Below are positions 6,428-6,807 of a DNA stretch of 6,807 nucleotides, piece by piece; the stretch's first letter is position 1; the number at the start of each line of letters is the position of its first letter. Position numbers and translations under genes: made by a program. Source of the stretch: Methanomicrobiales archaeon (GTDB lineage Archaea > Halobacteriota > Methanomicrobia > Methanomicrobiales > JACTUA01); the NCBI GenBank assembly GCA_028678885.1, contig JAJRCP010000175.1:1-6807 (forward strand). The letters run 5' to 3'. Under the pieces are notes generated by a model. It ran no database searches. It saw only the letters and a list, made by a program, of their open reading frames with translations, and was not told where the DNA came from.

Positions 6428-6807
6428 CTATCCTCTCACCACCATGGTTGTGATTGTGCTGTACTTTACGACATAGGAGCTCACGCTGCCAAGGAGGAGG
6501 CGATCGATTTGGGTCTTCCCATGGGATCCAACGACGATCATATCAGCACCCGCCTCCTGGGCCACTCGGAGGATCTCATTTCCCGCGTGCCCTTCCTTTA
6601 TGTGGGTCTTAATGGTAATCCCCTGTTCCACGGCTTTCTTCTTCGCCTTCCTCAGAGCAGTCTCCCCCTCCCCTTTGAGCATCCCGTAGATCACTTCCCA
6701 CGTATTGTCCATGGGAATGGAAGAGAAAAGGCTCGTTTCAATCACATAGACCACATGCACCTCGGCACTCCAGGTCTTGGCCATCTCGACCGCAGTTTCA
6801 AAGGCCT
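6428..6807 (-). CDS. Universal stress protein (UspA family), N-terminus outside window
   Basis: The frame is open through the right edge of the window, and codons upstream of the internal ATG at 6784 read AFETAVEMAK, the typical first helix of the family. The real start therefore lies beyond 6807 and about 15-20 residues are missing. The core Usp pattern is clear: EVHVVYVIE (second strand), then EGHAGNEILRVAQEAGADMI, then VGSHGKTQIDRLLLGSV, which contains the G-x2-G-x9-G-S signature of ATP-binding Usp proteins, and a final strand TTMVVRG. Such proteins are small cytoplasmic alpha/beta dimers linked to stress and energy status. The stop is TAG at 6430-6428, 2 bases ahead of the CBS start, so the pair is probably translated from one mRNA. 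With its full signature motif it is expected to bind ATP rather than belong to the non-binding class. Confidence 0.93.
   Translation of the reverse strand, partial: AFETAVEMAKTWSAEVHVVYVIETSLFSSIPMDNTWEVIYGMLKGEGETALRKAKKKAVEQGITIKTHIKEGHAGNEILRVAQEAGADMIVVGSHGKTQIDRLLLGSVSSYVVKYSTITTMVVRG
6436..6440 (-). promoter_or_regulatory. Ribosome binding site of the CBS gene
   Basis: GGTGA on the minus strand, 10 bases before the ATG at 6425, matches the 3' end of 16S rRNA well. It lies within the last codons of the Usp gene and fixes the CBS start. Confidence 0.7.

Overview
The window looks like chromosomal DNA from a euryarchaeon, most likely a methanogen-type lineage (class Methanomicrobia or a relative). 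It carries an archaeal 20S proteasome beta subunit next to an archaeal KH/metallo-beta-lactamase/beta-CASP RNase (aCPSF1/FttA), a DUF2148 ferredoxin-like protein, GGTGA-type ribosome binding sites and tightly packed genes. I did not assign a genus; that would need a database search.

Layout. (1) 1-434, minus strand: a DUF2148 (ferredoxin-domain) gene that runs off the left edge. (2) 435-551: a divergent intergenic region. (3) 552-1445, plus strand: a TPR lipoprotein reading frame, one in-frame TAG stop, then the same frame continues through a Pro/Thr-rich linker into a helical domain. This looks like one secreted protein cut in two by an amber codon. (4) 1446-1854: a gene-poor stretch between convergent transcription units, with a strong hairpin followed by T's (plus strand) and a T-tract on the minus strand. 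(5) 6807 down to 1855, minus strand: a co-directional block in the order universal stress protein (5' end outside the window), four-CBS protein, psmB, aCPSF1, MFS transporter. Gaps are 2, 80, 21 and 0 bases in that order.

Functionally the minus-strand block combines adenylate sensing (Usp and CBS folds both commonly bind AMP/ATP), protein degradation (proteasome core) and transcription termination/3'-end RNA processing (aCPSF1), with an efflux-type transporter attached at the end. The 80-base gap before psmB can hold its own promoter; the other junctions suggest co-transcription. No rRNA, tRNA, CRISPR array or intact mobile element was seen.

The points most worth a second look are the in-frame TAG in the lipoprotein (pyrrolysine/readthrough, nonsense mutation or base error), an out-of-frame Shine-Dalgarno/ATG pair ahead of DUF2148 that suggests a frameshifted start, and a T6 tract directly before the gene for a factor known to terminate transcription at U-rich tracts.
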